From Naumovozyma dairenensis CBS 421 (taxonomy: Eukaryota; Ascomycota; Saccharomycetes; Saccharomycetales; Saccharomycetaceae), in contig NC_016485.2 in the NCBI RefSeq assembly GCF_000227115.2, positions 1,030,025-1,094,024 on the forward strand: a stretch of 64,000 nt of DNA, in the 5' to 3' direction. A model generated the notes under the pieces. That model made no database searches, had not been told where the DNA came from, and saw only the letters and a program-made list of their open reading frames with translations. The position numbers and the translations under genes were made by a program. Of this stretch, positions 27,916 through 39,433 are shown piece by piece; position 1 is the first letter of the stretch, and each line of letters opens with the position of its first letter.

Positions 27916-29583
27916 TTATAATTCATCATTTATTTCTTTTCCTAACCTCTTTAATATCAGCTCTGTACTGACTATTCGAGAAGTTTCCTTGGTATCGACC
28001 GTATCAGACATGTTAATTGCATGATCCTCCATAAATCCCTCGCCACTACTTTCACCCCTCTCATCAACATCGTCGCCTATGACTGCAGAAACATGGGCAT
28101 CCGAGCCAGTTTTCTCATTTGTGTGCTTCTTTTGACTACGTAACATCTCTAAATAATCAATTGGAATCTTATTAATTGTGGATCTAGTCGAATTTAATAG
28201 AGTTCTTGCACTGGCCAGACTTTTATCGTCAATGTTATTTAGAATTTTGTTATTATTTGATTTCGTATCTTGACTGGTCCCAATATGCACAAATTCATCG
28301 TCTGGAAGATTTATAGAGGGAATACGTAATGATGGGATAGTTGAAGAAGTTACTACACTTAATGCGCTTGATGTAGATATAGCACGTACTTGTGCATTAT
28401 TTGGTATCTTATCTGTATTATATGTTTCTAAATCTGCAAGCGGCGGTAGTATAGAACTTGAGTCATTACTATCGCTTTCATCTTTGTTCTCTGCTTTACC
28501 TACATTTATCCTGTTCTCTTCCACCTCTTTCCTTGGTGAATCGAGCCATTCAGTTTGTACCTTCGATGTATTGCCTAATAATGAAAATGTTGACGTTTCA
28601 CGACTTTCATTACTTATAGGTTTCTCAAATGTAACTACTCTCTCCGTTCCGGCTTCGTTAACTTGTTTTGCTACCAAGTCCTTCTCCTCTTCATTTCCTT
28701 CGCCCGCAGAACTGGATGGTAATGGAGAGGGTGATGATGACGAGGATGATGGGGATGATGATGTTTGCCGACTATTTGGTTTTAATTTATCCTCATCATC
28801 TGAGAGGCGCTCCTCGTAAGAAGGCTCAGGAAAAGGCACTCCTGCCATCATATAGTCATGAAAATCAGGCGAAGCATCCGGATCAAAGTGGGTTGGAGCT
28901 CCGTAAGTATCACTCTCACTATCGTCATTAAAAAATCTAGGTCTCGCATGTGGAACCCGTATATGGTTAGCAATATCAGTATCTTCATGAGTGTTATTCC
29001 TGTCACTATCGTTCGATGTATCCGAAGAAGTATTACTAATGTTATCATTATTAGTATTATCAGTATTAGCGATATTAACGTCGATATTTTCTTGAGAAAG
29101 AGAAGGTAACAGTTCTACTTCAACGTCGCATAATTCGCTATTATTTAATTGCCTCTTTAATTTTTCGCGATATTCTGGTGTCATTTCATTCAATGTTCTA
29201 CCAACCCCAATCGGTCGAAAAGTATCATTACCCAATTTCCTTATCTTATCAAACTGCGATTCTATACGTTCCACCTTCATTTCTAACTCATCTATACGGT
29301 TTTGTCTATTTCGGGGTCGATAAGGTTTATGATCAAAAGTAGAATATGCCTTCAATGGTACGAAGGATGAATTTACAGGACTTGGCAACACTTCAGTAGC
29401 CTTTCTCTCCTGGGTGATTGCAGAAAATGTTGGATTTAGTCCAATTTTACGTTGGTTACCAGATTGTAACTCATCTTTTATCCCTTGGAAAAGTTGGAAG
29501 TCATTCAAACTCTCGGTGTGTTTGTCTTCCTCTCCTATGGGTTCCAGCTGTTTGAATAACTCATTGTTCCAACGATTGACCAT
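27916..29583 (-). CDS. MND2: Probable anaphase-promoting complex subunit Mnd2
   Basis: 555 residues from ATG 29583 (the frame upstream has only TTG). Mnd2 (S. cerevisiae 368) is the Apc15-type subunit of the APC/C and restrains Ama1-dependent activity in meiosis. The assignment is mainly positional, because it converges with YVH1 and lies in the YIR023-YIR026 block. What is visible is a short N-terminal helix (NRWNNELFKQLEPIG), a coiled-coil segment (RIDELEMKVERIESQFDKIRKL), then long acidic Ser/Asn/Asp-rich sequence with no globular domain, typical of Mnd2. The extra length is low-complexity. Confidence 0.6.
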   Translation of the reverse strand: MVNRWNNELFKQLEPIGEEDKHTESLNDFQLFQGIKDELQSGNQRKIGLNPTFSAITQERKATEVLPSPVNSSFVPLKAYSTFDHKPYRPRNRQNRIDELEMKVERIESQFDKIRKLGNDTFRPIGVGRTLNEMTPEYREKLKRQLNNSELCDVEVELLPSLSQENIDVNIANTDNTNNDNISNTSSDTSNDSDRNNTHEDTDIANHIRVPHARPRFFNDDSESDTYGAPTHFDPDASPDFHDYMMAGVPFPEPSYEERLSDDEDKLKPNSRQTSSSPSSSSSSPSPLPSSSAGEGNEEEKDLVAKQVNEAGTERVVTFEKPISNESRETSTFSLLGNTSKVQTEWLDSPRKEVEENRINVGKAENKDESDSNDSSSILPPLADLETYNTDKIPNNAQVRAISTSSALSVVTSSTIPSLRIPSINLPDDEFVHIGTSQDTKSNNNKILNNIDDKSLASARTLLNSTRSTINKIPIDYLEMLRSQKKHTNEKTGSDAHVSAVIGDDVDERGESSGEGFMEDHAINMSDTVDTKETSRIVSTELILKRLGKEINDEL

Positions 29584-29991
29584 GTTTGTAATAATACTAT
29601 TAATCTCTCTGGGGGCCAATCTAACTATAAAAATAGTATTAGCTATACCGATTTTGCATAACAAATGATTCAAACGTGTTTTTATCTTTATGATAAACTA
29701 ACTTTTACCTCGATGAGCCTTTTTTATCTTTCGCGTTTCCGTTTAGTTTTTAGTTTTAGTTTCGCGTATGGCAAAAAACGTACATAGAAAAGAGATATTT
29801 AAAGTACATTGGTCGATTGATTCTCTTCTGACACCCTTGCTAAAAATGACATTTAAGCTGATCGGAAGAATATGATAATATATGAGTCTTTTAAAACCAG
29901 CATTGTTTCATATATTCTAATTTACAGATTCTTTTTATATATGAAATAAATGTCACGTATCAGTACATGATGAAGTCTTGTTATTCCTTAC
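29584..29991. other. Intergenic region MND2 promoter / URB1 3' end
   Basis: About 410 bp. It is T-rich near MND2 (tttagtttttagttttag near 29740-29760). No gene or clear site recognised. Confidence 0.4.
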
Positions 29992-32900
29992 TTACTTGCT
30001 TGCACACATTCTCTTAAGAATGCCCTCACCATCGTCCTCAGTCCATTCCCTTAGTCTTTTCTGAGATTTCATAACTTCTACATAGCCTTGTAATACTTCT
30101 TTATGATTAAGTAGTTGTTCTTCTAGTAACAACTTCTTCCTTAGATGTTTGCTATTCATTTGATTCTTCAATAATGAATCTTCAACTTCTCGTTCCTTCT
30201 GTTGTGTTATTATACTTTGCAATTCTAACGTGGCTACAGAAGCATATCTAGTCAAAAGACTTGAAGCACCATTTTCAATTCTTTGTATATTAAAAAATAT
30301 ACGGCTTATCATTGATTTCATTCTTGGATTTAAATAAGGTAAATTCATCAAGTTGTATAACCATTCAAAAACATCTCTAATCTTCAATAAATCAATATCA
30401 TCTTGTGTTCTCACACCTTCTTCCAGGTTCTCCAATACCCAAGACAACTGTTTATAATAATTTTCATAATTCACTTCTGATGTTGGAGGAGCAATTAGAT
30501 CATGCATTAAAGGAATATCATTGGAACGAATTAATGGACCATTTAAAACCCAACGGAATGCCTTTTCATATAGTTGTGATGTTGGCTGTAAAAGAATATC
30601 ACAGATGCGTGAGATTGAAAACCAAACTATCGGAGGTATAGAATGAGAGCGTTTCTTTTCATTATTATCCAATGTGAATATGATTTTCTTGATTAAGATT
30701 TGGAAAATATGACCATCTTTAAATTGAACATTATTTTCTAATGAATTCATCATACCGTTTAATAAGGATAAAGCAATTTTGTTTACTTCTTCGATTGGAT
30801 CAGCAAGACTGAAAATAATCAACTGGAATAATTTAGATGAAAGGAACTTTTGTACTTCAAATTTATATTTTAGTGTTCCATCTTCCTTCTTTGAGTAACT
30901 TACCAATTCTTTATTGTGGATAGTTAATAACAAAATAAATAATGGATCATAAATAAGTTCAGAATTGTTTACAAGATCACGTTTCGTATTTTCATAAAAC
31001 ATATTTAGATGGTCCCACTTTGAACTGATCGACTTTGATTTCGAAAGGATTGGCACAGCTGGTCTCTTTAGAGCATAATTTCTGATGGTATTATCAATAT
31101 AATCTTTTCTTAAAGTAAGTATCAAACCTTCCTTTTCTTGAGTTATTAGTTTTGTAGCTCCAATGAAATCCAATGCCTCTTCTTCGACATTTTCAAGGAA
31201 ATCCCAAGTGTAGATATCATTAGTCCATGAAATGGAGCTTTTCGATTCGATTCTTTCTAGTATTTGAAGAAGCAATCTATCTTCACAAGATACAGAACCA
31301 GAATAGTATGATAATACCTTTCTTTGAATTAGGACCGTTGAATTCTTAGTAACATTTAGGTTGAATAACACGTACAAAATAGTCACAGTCAAATAACGTG
31401 TATAAGCATCTTCAGCTGTCGATTTTGAGTTTAAAACACTCTTCTCATTATTTAATAGTAATTGAACCATTTTTTCACTTTGAACTGACTTAGAATCCCC
31501 TCCAAGAATCAATAATAAGGCATACTCAGCAACTTGTGCATCAGATAATAGCTTACCTTTCAATATAACTTCTAATTGGGAATTAATTAGTACGTGGTTG
31601 ACTTTTTCCCATATGTTCACTTTTTGGATTGATTTCTTAAATTCCTTCAAGACATTGGAGAATTTGGAAGTAAGCTCAACATCTTCTGATAAAAATTTAG
31701 TAATATACAAAACAGCTTTGTTGCACCATTTTATGATCTGATCATTTTCAAAATCACCTACTAGAGTAATCAATTTCACAGCCAATGGGCTATATTTATG
31801 TGAATATTCAATAGTAACAAAGGTTATGAGATCAGCAACTTGTTCAGATGAAAGGAGTTGTACCCCTAAAGTTAATAACGCCAATGAATCTTCAATATCT
31901 TCATTTTCTTGAGGTGTTCTCAAGTTTTCGTAACATTGTTTTACACATAATTCTACAAATTCCTTGATGTTTTCTTGCTCTTGTTGATTTTTCTCTAATA
32001 TACCAATAGCAATTTTCTTCGCATATTTGTTTTCCTTCAAAGTTTCTAGATTTTCTGAAATAACGTCGATTGAAAAATATGGTGATTGCAAAAACACTTC
32101 TAATAATTTCGAAGTAGAAATATTGTTCAATAATTGTGATAAAAACGACTTAGAATCCAACGAGGAAATTCTACCTTCTAAAATAAATTTAGATAAAGAA
32201 GGAATAGCAGGTATGATACTATCCATGGAATGGGTTAACAAATATTCTATGTCTGAGTATTCAATCGTTTTAGGGGTTTCTTTATATAATCTCGAAAATA
32301 CAATTGATAATTCAGCAGGACCAAAATTGAAAGGCGGACGTATAAAAATATCAATCTTACTTGGGTCAATACACATGGCAATAGCAACGAGAGTGTCAGA
32401 TGGTAGTTTGGAATGGTTAGCCTGTGTCCAATTGAGTAAAAACTCTTCGAATGGCTCATTGGCCCTTCCCAATTGGTCATAGATGTGTAATAAAGTATTG
32501 ATAATACATAGTGACTTAGAGATTGTATTTTCAGTAGAATCATCTTCACTTATCTTATTGAAGAATGGCTGTATTAGTTGTAATCTCATTAGGTCAAAAT
32601 CCTTTTCAATAAATGCAAATTTAGCGACTTTAGATGAAAGATTATCAATTACTGATTTGAATTCTTTATTGAATTGAATGGAATCATTGTCAACTATGGT
32701 GTTTAATCTATAAATTGTTCCGATGACATCATATTCATTGATAGGGAATCTTGAAACATTTTTCAATCGTGTATATGGCAATAAACTAATGTATTGGAAG
32801 AAAGATGAATCAGAAATGGATGATAATAAATAAGAATCCTTATTCAATTCTTCAATTTTCTTTTCTGTGTTATGGAAATCCAAGTATAAATCAAAATAAT

Positions 32901-35118
32901 TATTATCGACATCCTTCAATAGGGCAGTTGCCGCTCTTTTGATACCGTCATGTGATTCACCTATTATGCTCATATTTCTTAAGAATATGAAAATGAATTT
33001 AACAATGTCATCAGTGGAAGTATTTCTTGGAACAAATTTCCATTGTTCTAACAAAGCGGTAATGAAAGGAGAAATAGAATCATATTCATTTGATATATCA
33101 ACATATTTATATGGTGTCTTGATACAGCGTGCGATAGTTTCGTCAAGTAGTTTCCAAAGTTTTGTTAATGAATCATATTTTTTTTGCTCTTGTAATTGAA
33201 TGATTTGTAAACTATTAACAAGGGCAACAATGGGTGATATTAGTAATTTGTTAAAGATGACGGTACTATATATCAAACTGTCAATCAATGTTGATATCTT
33301 TGAAGAGACTGGATCCGTGGAATTTGGAGATGATGATAATTTTAAAAGAGAAGTAAATAATGAGTTTTCATTTGACGTTGAATTCCACCATTTGGTTTGA
33401 GTTTCATTAAATTCTTGATATTGTAGGAAATTGTCCAAGATGGTCAATTCCATACCTGAAAAGGTATTCTTTTGCATTATATCGACATAAATATTTGATG
33501 ATGGTAAATTAACAGAAAAGAAATTAGAGAAACATTCACTATAATATTTTAAAATGATTGTCACTGATAATGGTAATATTTTATTTTCTTTATTTGATGC
33601 ATAAGATTGAGTCAAAACTGATGTGATAACATTTAAGTCAGGAAGGTTTGAATGGAATGCAACGTTCAAAGGAGCTTTCGCTGAACCCCAACCTTTCTTG
33701 TCGTAGAGAGTTAAGACTTTTTGTAATTTTTGGAATGCAAATACTAATAGTTGGCAAGTCAATTGTTTGACAAGAGAAGATTCATGTTGTAGACCTTTTG
33801 TTAATGAATTTTTAGTTAATGGAGAAGGAAGAATATTTTCAATGACTAATGGAAGGGATGGGATCAAATCTGTATCAATATTTGTCATAAAGGAAGGGAT
33901 TTCTAATTTCATGATTCTACAAAGCATTAAAGTTGCACCGAACCAATATGAAGTCATTTTTGGATCGTGAGACCCTAGTGAAGCTAAATAAGTACAATAT
34001 GGAGCCACCAGTTCTGGAACATTTTCTAAAACTTTTAAAACAGTAGATGATTGATGATCATCTTCCCAAGGTTTGAAAAACCTTAACATGTTGAATAATA
34101 GTTTGTTATAAATATTGAATTCCTTTTGATGGACAGTTATTGGGACACCATTGTTTGTCCCATTAGTTGGGGATTCAGTAAACCAGACACAATCATCTGG
34201 GAATGCCACGCTAGTTTCATGGTTAGCAGCATAAGTTAGGAAGAATTTATTTGTTTTCAATACTAATGCCTTATCGTTAGAATAATAAAATTTATGAATC
34301 TTGGACAATGCTAATTCATTTAATATTTTGGTCTTGGTCATTCTTTTGAAAGTTTTTTCCATTAGAATAGATTCTGTAAATACTATCATTGTTCTTTCTG
34401 CTATGTCAATTGAATCTAATTTATCCATATATTTAAACCATGCACTCATAATTTTGAAATTATCTGATAATAAATCCTTTCTAGCCAATGGGGAAGATTT
34501 TTCTATTAATGTTAGCCAGAAATCTAAGAATGAGTTTCTAACAGACATTTTATCGTTGGAAGTTGATGTTGGGTTGGATTCTGTCAAGTCTGATTTAGAA
34601 GGAGTCAATATTCTTAATATGGAAGGACTACCTAAATTGAAATATGATAGGATTTGATCGACATGTTGACTTTCATTAAACAGGATGATTTCTTTCATTA
34701 GATGAAGGATAGGAATATTTAATTTAATACGGTTGTTATTCAAACCTCTATACATTACTTTGGTGTAATTTGTGAAGATTGAATGAATCAATTCAGTACC
34801 AAATGGAATCACACATGGGTCTGATCCTAGCAATTTGAGTAAATTCAATATTAATTTGGAGGTATATATGAATTTGGAATGGTTATTAACTTGTGCAAAA
34901 TATGACCATGATTGGAGTAGTTGTGATAGGAAACGATTTTGACAAAATTGAATTAGCGCTTGGTAATTTCTAGATTCAGTGTTAGATTTCAATTCATTTA
35001 TAATTTTTTCTAATGTCTCTAGAGTACTATTATCTAAATCTTGGCCCTGTGTATATTTCTCCTTCCTTTCCTCACGGGAAGATGAGTACTGAGATGAAAA
35101 GTTTTTTCTCTTATCCAT
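29992..35118 (-). CDS. URB1: Nucleolar 60S pre-ribosome assembly protein Urb1 (Npa1)
   Basis: 1708 residues (S. cerevisiae 1764), a very large helical-repeat protein. Urb1/Npa1 binds the earliest pre-60S particles together with Npa2, Nop8, Rsa3 and Dbp6 and helps fold 25S domains. The N-terminal Npa1 domain includes HSKFIYTSKLILNLLKLLG and FGTELIHSIFTNYTKVMYRG. The C-terminal end is basic with a helix LLNHKEVLQGYVEVM. There are no motifs of catalysis. A PAC/RRPE pair lies upstream. The gene interrupts the YIR block and has moved relative to S. cerevisiae, where it is YKL014C. Confidence 0.92.
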   Translation of the reverse strand: MDKRKNFSSQYSSSREERKEKYTQGQDLDNSTLETLEKIINELKSNTESRNYQALIQFCQNRFLSQLLQSWSYFAQVNNHSKFIYTSKLILNLLKLLGSDPCVIPFGTELIHSIFTNYTKVMYRGLNNNRIKLNIPILHLMKEIILFNESQHVDQILSYFNLGSPSILRILTPSKSDLTESNPTSTSNDKMSVRNSFLDFWLTLIEKSSPLARKDLLSDNFKIMSAWFKYMDKLDSIDIAERTMIVFTESILMEKTFKRMTKTKILNELALSKIHKFYYSNDKALVLKTNKFFLTYAANHETSVAFPDDCVWFTESPTNGTNNGVPITVHQKEFNIYNKLLFNMLRFFKPWEDDHQSSTVLKVLENVPELVAPYCTYLASLGSHDPKMTSYWFGATLMLCRIMKLEIPSFMTNIDTDLIPSLPLVIENILPSPLTKNSLTKGLQHESSLVKQLTCQLLVFAFQKLQKVLTLYDKKGWGSAKAPLNVAFHSNLPDLNVITSVLTQSYASNKENKILPLSVTIILKYYSECFSNFFSVNLPSSNIYVDIMQKNTFSGMELTILDNFLQYQEFNETQTKWWNSTSNENSLFTSLLKLSSSPNSTDPVSSKISTLIDSLIYSTVIFNKLLISPIVALVNSLQIIQLQEQKKYDSLTKLWKLLDETIARCIKTPYKYVDISNEYDSISPFITALLEQWKFVPRNTSTDDIVKFIFIFLRNMSIIGESHDGIKRAATALLKDVDNNYFDLYLDFHNTEKKIEELNKDSYLLSSISDSSFFQYISLLPYTRLKNVSRFPINEYDVIGTIYRLNTIVDNDSIQFNKEFKSVIDNLSSKVAKFAFIEKDFDLMRLQLIQPFFNKISEDDSTENTISKSLCIINTLLHIYDQLGRANEPFEEFLLNWTQANHSKLPSDTLVAIAMCIDPSKIDIFIRPPFNFGPAELSIVFSRLYKETPKTIEYSDIEYLLTHSMDSIIPAIPSLSKFILEGRISSLDSKSFLSQLLNNISTSKLLEVFLQSPYFSIDVISENLETLKENKYAKKIAIGILEKNQQEQENIKEFVELCVKQCYENLRTPQENEDIEDSLALLTLGVQLLSSEQVADLITFVTIEYSHKYSPLAVKLITLVGDFENDQIIKWCNKAVLYITKFLSEDVELTSKFSNVLKEFKKSIQKVNIWEKVNHVLINSQLEVILKGKLLSDAQVAEYALLLILGGDSKSVQSEKMVQLLLNNEKSVLNSKSTAEDAYTRYLTVTILYVLFNLNVTKNSTVLIQRKVLSYYSGSVSCEDRLLLQILERIESKSSISWTNDIYTWDFLENVEEEALDFIGATKLITQEKEGLILTLRKDYIDNTIRNYALKRPAVPILSKSKSISSKWDHLNMFYENTKRDLVNNSELIYDPLFILLLTIHNKELVSYSKKEDGTLKYKFEVQKFLSSKLFQLIIFSLADPIEEVNKIALSLLNGMMNSLENNVQFKDGHIFQILIKKIIFTLDNNEKKRSHSIPPIVWFSISRICDILLQPTSQLYEKAFRWVLNGPLIRSNDIPLMHDLIAPPTSEVNYENYYKQLSWVLENLEEGVRTQDDIDLLKIRDVFEWLYNLMNLPYLNPRMKSMISRIFFNIQRIENGASSLLTRYASVATLELQSIITQQKEREVEDSLLKNQMNSKHLRKKLLLEEQLLNHKEVLQGYVEVMKSQKRLREWTEDDGEGILKRMCASK

Positions 35119-35551
35119 TTGAGTGGAAATGGGAAGTCAATAATGGAGAGTTGGGATGTTATTCAAACGTTTGATGGATTGACGCAATATATCAAACCTG
35201 AGGGGAAGCAATGTAACAATTTTCTCCTTGATACAGTCCCTCTAACCATCGAACATTTCCATCACTTCTAGTTCTACATATATATGTATATATATATTTA
35301 TGTATAAATATGTAAAATCTTGCGATGAGATGAGTTTTGAAATTTTTCAACACTTTCTCGTAACACGCGATTTAATATCTCGAACTTAATAAAAGGTAAA
35401 GGGTAAAGGTAAAGGGTAAAGAAGCATGGGAACTACCGTTCTTGAAAATAAGATACCCATGACGGTAACTACTACACTGCTATTTCCAACTAACCTATTT
35501 GGAATTAGGCCTTTATTATTGCACCAAAAAAAAAGATAAAAAAAATACCAC
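35119..35551. promoter_or_regulatory. Divergent promoter URB1 / INA22 with PAC and RRPE
   Basis: GCGATGAGATGAG at 35322-35334 is a PAC element extended by one repeat. TTGAAATTTTTCAA at 35337-35350 is an RRPE-like palindrome a few bases away. This is the classic ribosome-biogenesis pair and points to URB1 (about 210 bp away). A (TA)n tract and GGTAAAGGGTAAAGGTAAAG repeats near 35395-35420 also lie here. Confidence 0.65.
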
Positions 35552-36277
35552 ATGCTAAGACAATTATTAGGAAGAAGACTGCCCGTGGTAGTTACTAGAG
35601 GAACAACACAGAGCTCAAGATTATATTCCCAAACAGCGGCTTTACCTAGTGCACATACGCAACCTAATCTAAAAAAGAAGAAGGTAAAATATGACCGCTC
35701 CGTTTTGAAACCTATCTTATTAATACTAGCCTTTGGATCTCTGTTAAGCGCTGTGTCTGATAAAGAAAGAGAATATAACGAATTAGAGAGGAGGTATCAA
35801 TTGAAAATAAAGATCTTAGAAGAATTGATAGAGAGAGTAGAAAGTGGTGATACTGACTTCCGGATAGATGAAGAATTGAAACATGTTAATAGATTGTTTC
35901 TCAATAGTAATAAGTCGGTGTTTTTAAATGACGTGAAAAGATTACGAGAGGAGGAGAAAGCTGCCCCAGGAAAGGGCTTTGTTAATACAGTCGTAAATGA
36001 GAAGGAAGAAACTCTTGATGATGTATTGAAAAGTATAATGGATGAAATTAATGATGCGACAGTAGAAGGCGGTGATAAAAGTAACTACCTTTCAAGGGAG
36101 CATGAAGTGAATACTAATGAAGAAATAATCAAAAATAAATACAGGTTAGAAAAGCTCAAGGAAAAGGAGAAAAAGATATTGGAATATATTCCAGAAACGA
36201 AAACACATATAATGACAGAAAACGTTGGTGATTTCACAGATGCTGCCAAAGATAATGATATTCCTAAATTTTTGTAA
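35552..36277 (+). CDS. INA22: Mitochondrial F1Fo-ATP synthase assembly factor Ina22
   Basis: 241 residues (S. cerevisiae 216). With Ina17 it forms the inner-membrane INAC complex that joins the peripheral stalk and F1 of ATP synthase. The presequence is MLRQLLGRRLPVVVTRG, rich in Arg and Leu. A single membrane segment (PILLILAFGSLLSAVS) falls near residues 52-67. A long charged coiled coil (KEREYNELERRYQLKIKILE) projects beyond it. It keeps its place between MND2 and DAL81, apart from the inserted URB1. Confidence 0.88.
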   Translation: MLRQLLGRRLPVVVTRGTTQSSRLYSQTAALPSAHTQPNLKKKKVKYDRSVLKPILLILAFGSLLSAVSDKEREYNELERRYQLKIKILEELIERVESGDTDFRIDEELKHVNRLFLNSNKSVFLNDVKRLREEEKAAPGKGFVNTVVNEKEETLDDVLKSIMDEINDATVEGGDKSNYLSREHEVNTNEEIIKNKYRLEKLKEKEKKILEYIPETKTHIMTENVGDFTDAAKDNDIPKFL

Positions 36278-36317
36278 ATAAATAAATAAATTAATGAATG
36301 AATGAATGAATGAAGAG
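36278..36317. repeat. (AAAT)n/(AATG)n microsatellite after INA22
   Basis: Three or four AAAT units followed by about five AATG units lie directly in the INA22 3' region, between it and the convergent DAL81. Confidence 0.7.
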
Positions 36318-36499
36318 TAAAAATATATGCTGAAAGTACATTTTGAATGCTAAAAAATTTGTATGTATAGTTTAGCCTAAATAATACAATATAGTGATTC
36401 TAATTTTACATATGTACTTGAAATTACAAATAATATAATCACCTTTTCGTTAGTTGAGATTAAAAATGATACGTAATGGTATAAATACTTTGGAAAATG

Positions 36500-39398
36500 C
36501 TATACAGCGGCAGTATTATTGTTATTGCCACTAATGTCTTGTATATTTTGTGGAGAACGATGAGATGATACGTTAGTTCTATTAGAGTTTTGTTTGGGAC
36601 CATTAACCATGCCGCCATGTATATTTGCTTGAGGTGTATTAGGCTTGCTATTACTGAGACGTTGTTGTTGTTGTTGTTGTTGTTGTTGTTGCTGTTGAAT
36701 ATTTCCAGATGATATATGATCATCCTTGTTACAATGTCCTGTAATTTTCGAAAAGCTTCCTCTGTTTGTCGGTGATAGATGATCAGAACCGTGAATACTT
36801 CCTGCATTGTTACTATAATTGTGAGAGTTACTATTATTATTGTTATTATTATTGTCTGTGGGTATCTGTAATGACATATTCATATCTGCCGGTTGTGATA
36901 TATTCTGATAATGAATAGGTGTTTGAGATTGTTCTGAAGGTGCTGTATTATTTATTCGTTGATTGCTCGACTGCATATTATTGAAAGATTGTAATAAGTC
37001 AGTGGCAATGGTTTTCTGTTGATGCAACATTGCTGGTGAACCTTGTTCTGTTATTGCAGGTGACAAAGTGTTACTCATATTTTGCTGTGTTTGTTGAAAC
37101 ATTTGAGAATATGATTTTGGAGGACTTGCCGCCGCGGTCGGTTGTTCATCTGTTAATAATCCAGGAATTTCAGCAAGAAGCATATGGATGTTATTTAATG
37201 CATTACCAAACTTATCAAATTGTTTAGCACCGACCCTTAAGATCCAAATATAATTACGTAAACAATCTCTAAATGTGAATGATTCTTCTTTAGTTGGAGA
37301 AGTAACGTATAATAAAGCTGCAAAGGTACCAATTAACATAAGGTTGCCCGTGGAACATGTATACCAAAATGAATTAACGTGTTCATTTTTCAAATCTCGT
37401 ATGAATTCAATTGCAGCAATTAATCTTGTCTTTGCTGCTTGTCTACAAACAGTGACTAACTCTTTGGAGGTATCTGGTTTTAAACTTGATATAATTTTCC
37501 TATGTAAAGTAATTTCTGTGGCAAAATATGCTAATGTTAAAGTTGCATTAGCGTTAAATTTTCTTGGAGTAAAATTATTCATGGATAAAAATTGAGGTAA
37601 AGAATGATACCATTCTCTCAATTTCAATTGCAACGGTTTTGCTAATTTCAATATATGTTCAATTGTTGTATCTATTTGAATAGCAGCTTGTGTATAAAAT
37701 GTATCCATAACTTCACCTAATATTATACTTAACGATACCATTTGTTGATACATCATAATACCATTATTATAATCATCTTGAGTTAATGACATATCAACTA
37801 AAGAGGCACCTAACATCGTATTAGTATTAATAGTATTATTTCCAAATTGATGGTCCCCATTCGTATTATCTTCCACCAGTGATGAAGTTTGTGGGAAATC
37901 GTCACTTCTTAAAGGTGTAACCATCCAATTTCTCCCCAATATTAAATGTGAATGACGAGATTCAATCAATGCAGTCCATTTATCTTGATTCCAAACAGCC
38001 CATGCTAATCTTCTACGCAAATCTTTTTCCCATTTGGGTAATCTCCAATCTGAACAATCTACTCCCAAGCCTAATTCTTCAGCTAATGAAACTGTAGCGG
38101 ATGAAAGAATCCAATTATTTAATCTTTCTGAACGACATTGCATTAATAATAAACCAGTTTGAATTAAACTTAATTTAGGTCTTTCAATTCCATTAAAGAA
38201 GGCTTTGAATGCAAATTCATTTAATTGAGTAGTTACATCAGGTTTCGGGAATCCGATTAATCCTGGATGATAATCCCACCATTGTAAAGCGAGAGAGTAA
38301 ATTGTTGCTAAGAGAGGTTCAGGTAATTCTTTATATGATCTTGAATATCTTTCTAAAAAGACATATTCATGTATTATGGGGAAATAAGGATGGATTAATT
38401 TAAAGAAAATGTCAATTAATAATTTCCCGTGTGGATATACTAATGATTCCACGAAATCTTCATTTCCCTGTAAATCTTCTTGATTAATATCGTCACGTAA
38501 TATGAATTGAACAGTTGGTGAAACTTTCCTTAGGGCTAATGATTTTGATAATTGGATTTGATGAACTTTATCTAATTTGATACAATTAATTAGATTCATA
38601 TCGTAGACAGAAGTTGGACCGACATAAAAGGATGATCTTGAATGTTGTAGTTGCTGAGATGGAGATTGTTGTTGGCCTTGGCGTTGCTGCTGCTGTTGTT
38701 GCTGTTGTTGTTGCTGTAGTACTGGTGGCATCTGTGTTTGATTAAATGCAAGTTGTGATGTTTGGTTATGACGTTGTAATTGTTGCTGATTATTGTATTG
38801 TTGATGTGGTTGTAATTGAGGTTGTGACGATGGTATGTTTAAATTTGGAGGGGCATCATATGATATTGGTGTTTGCGAACTCATTGTATTTTGATTATTG
38901 ATATTTTGTGTATGTAACATTGTATTATTTAAAGTTTGAAGAAATTCAGAGTAATATTGTTGCGGGTTATTATTATGGTCTCCGACGATGGCTGATACGC
39001 CATTATCCAACTTGGTCCTTTTATTTTGATGTTCTGAAGATGACGGATGCATATCTTCCCCTCTTTTATTTTTAGATTTTATAAGATTTGTATTTCTATT
39101 ATTATCAATGTTCTTATTATTATTATTATTATTACTATTATTATTATCATTAGAGGATAGTGCATTAATCTTATTATTTACTTGTGATCTCATTGTTTCT
39201 GTTGGTAATTTATGGTCATTTCCAGATTTGCCCAATAGATTTTGATACTGTTGTAATAATACGTCTAGGCCTTGTTTCGTTACGAGGTTTTCCTCTTCGT
39301 TCCCTTTATTATTATTATTACTACTTGGATGTTCATTCTGATGAATGTCCTGGTATTGATTGTTGGTAGTTTCGCTAGTACTATTATTATTCGTATTT

Positions 39399-39433
<35 letters not shown>

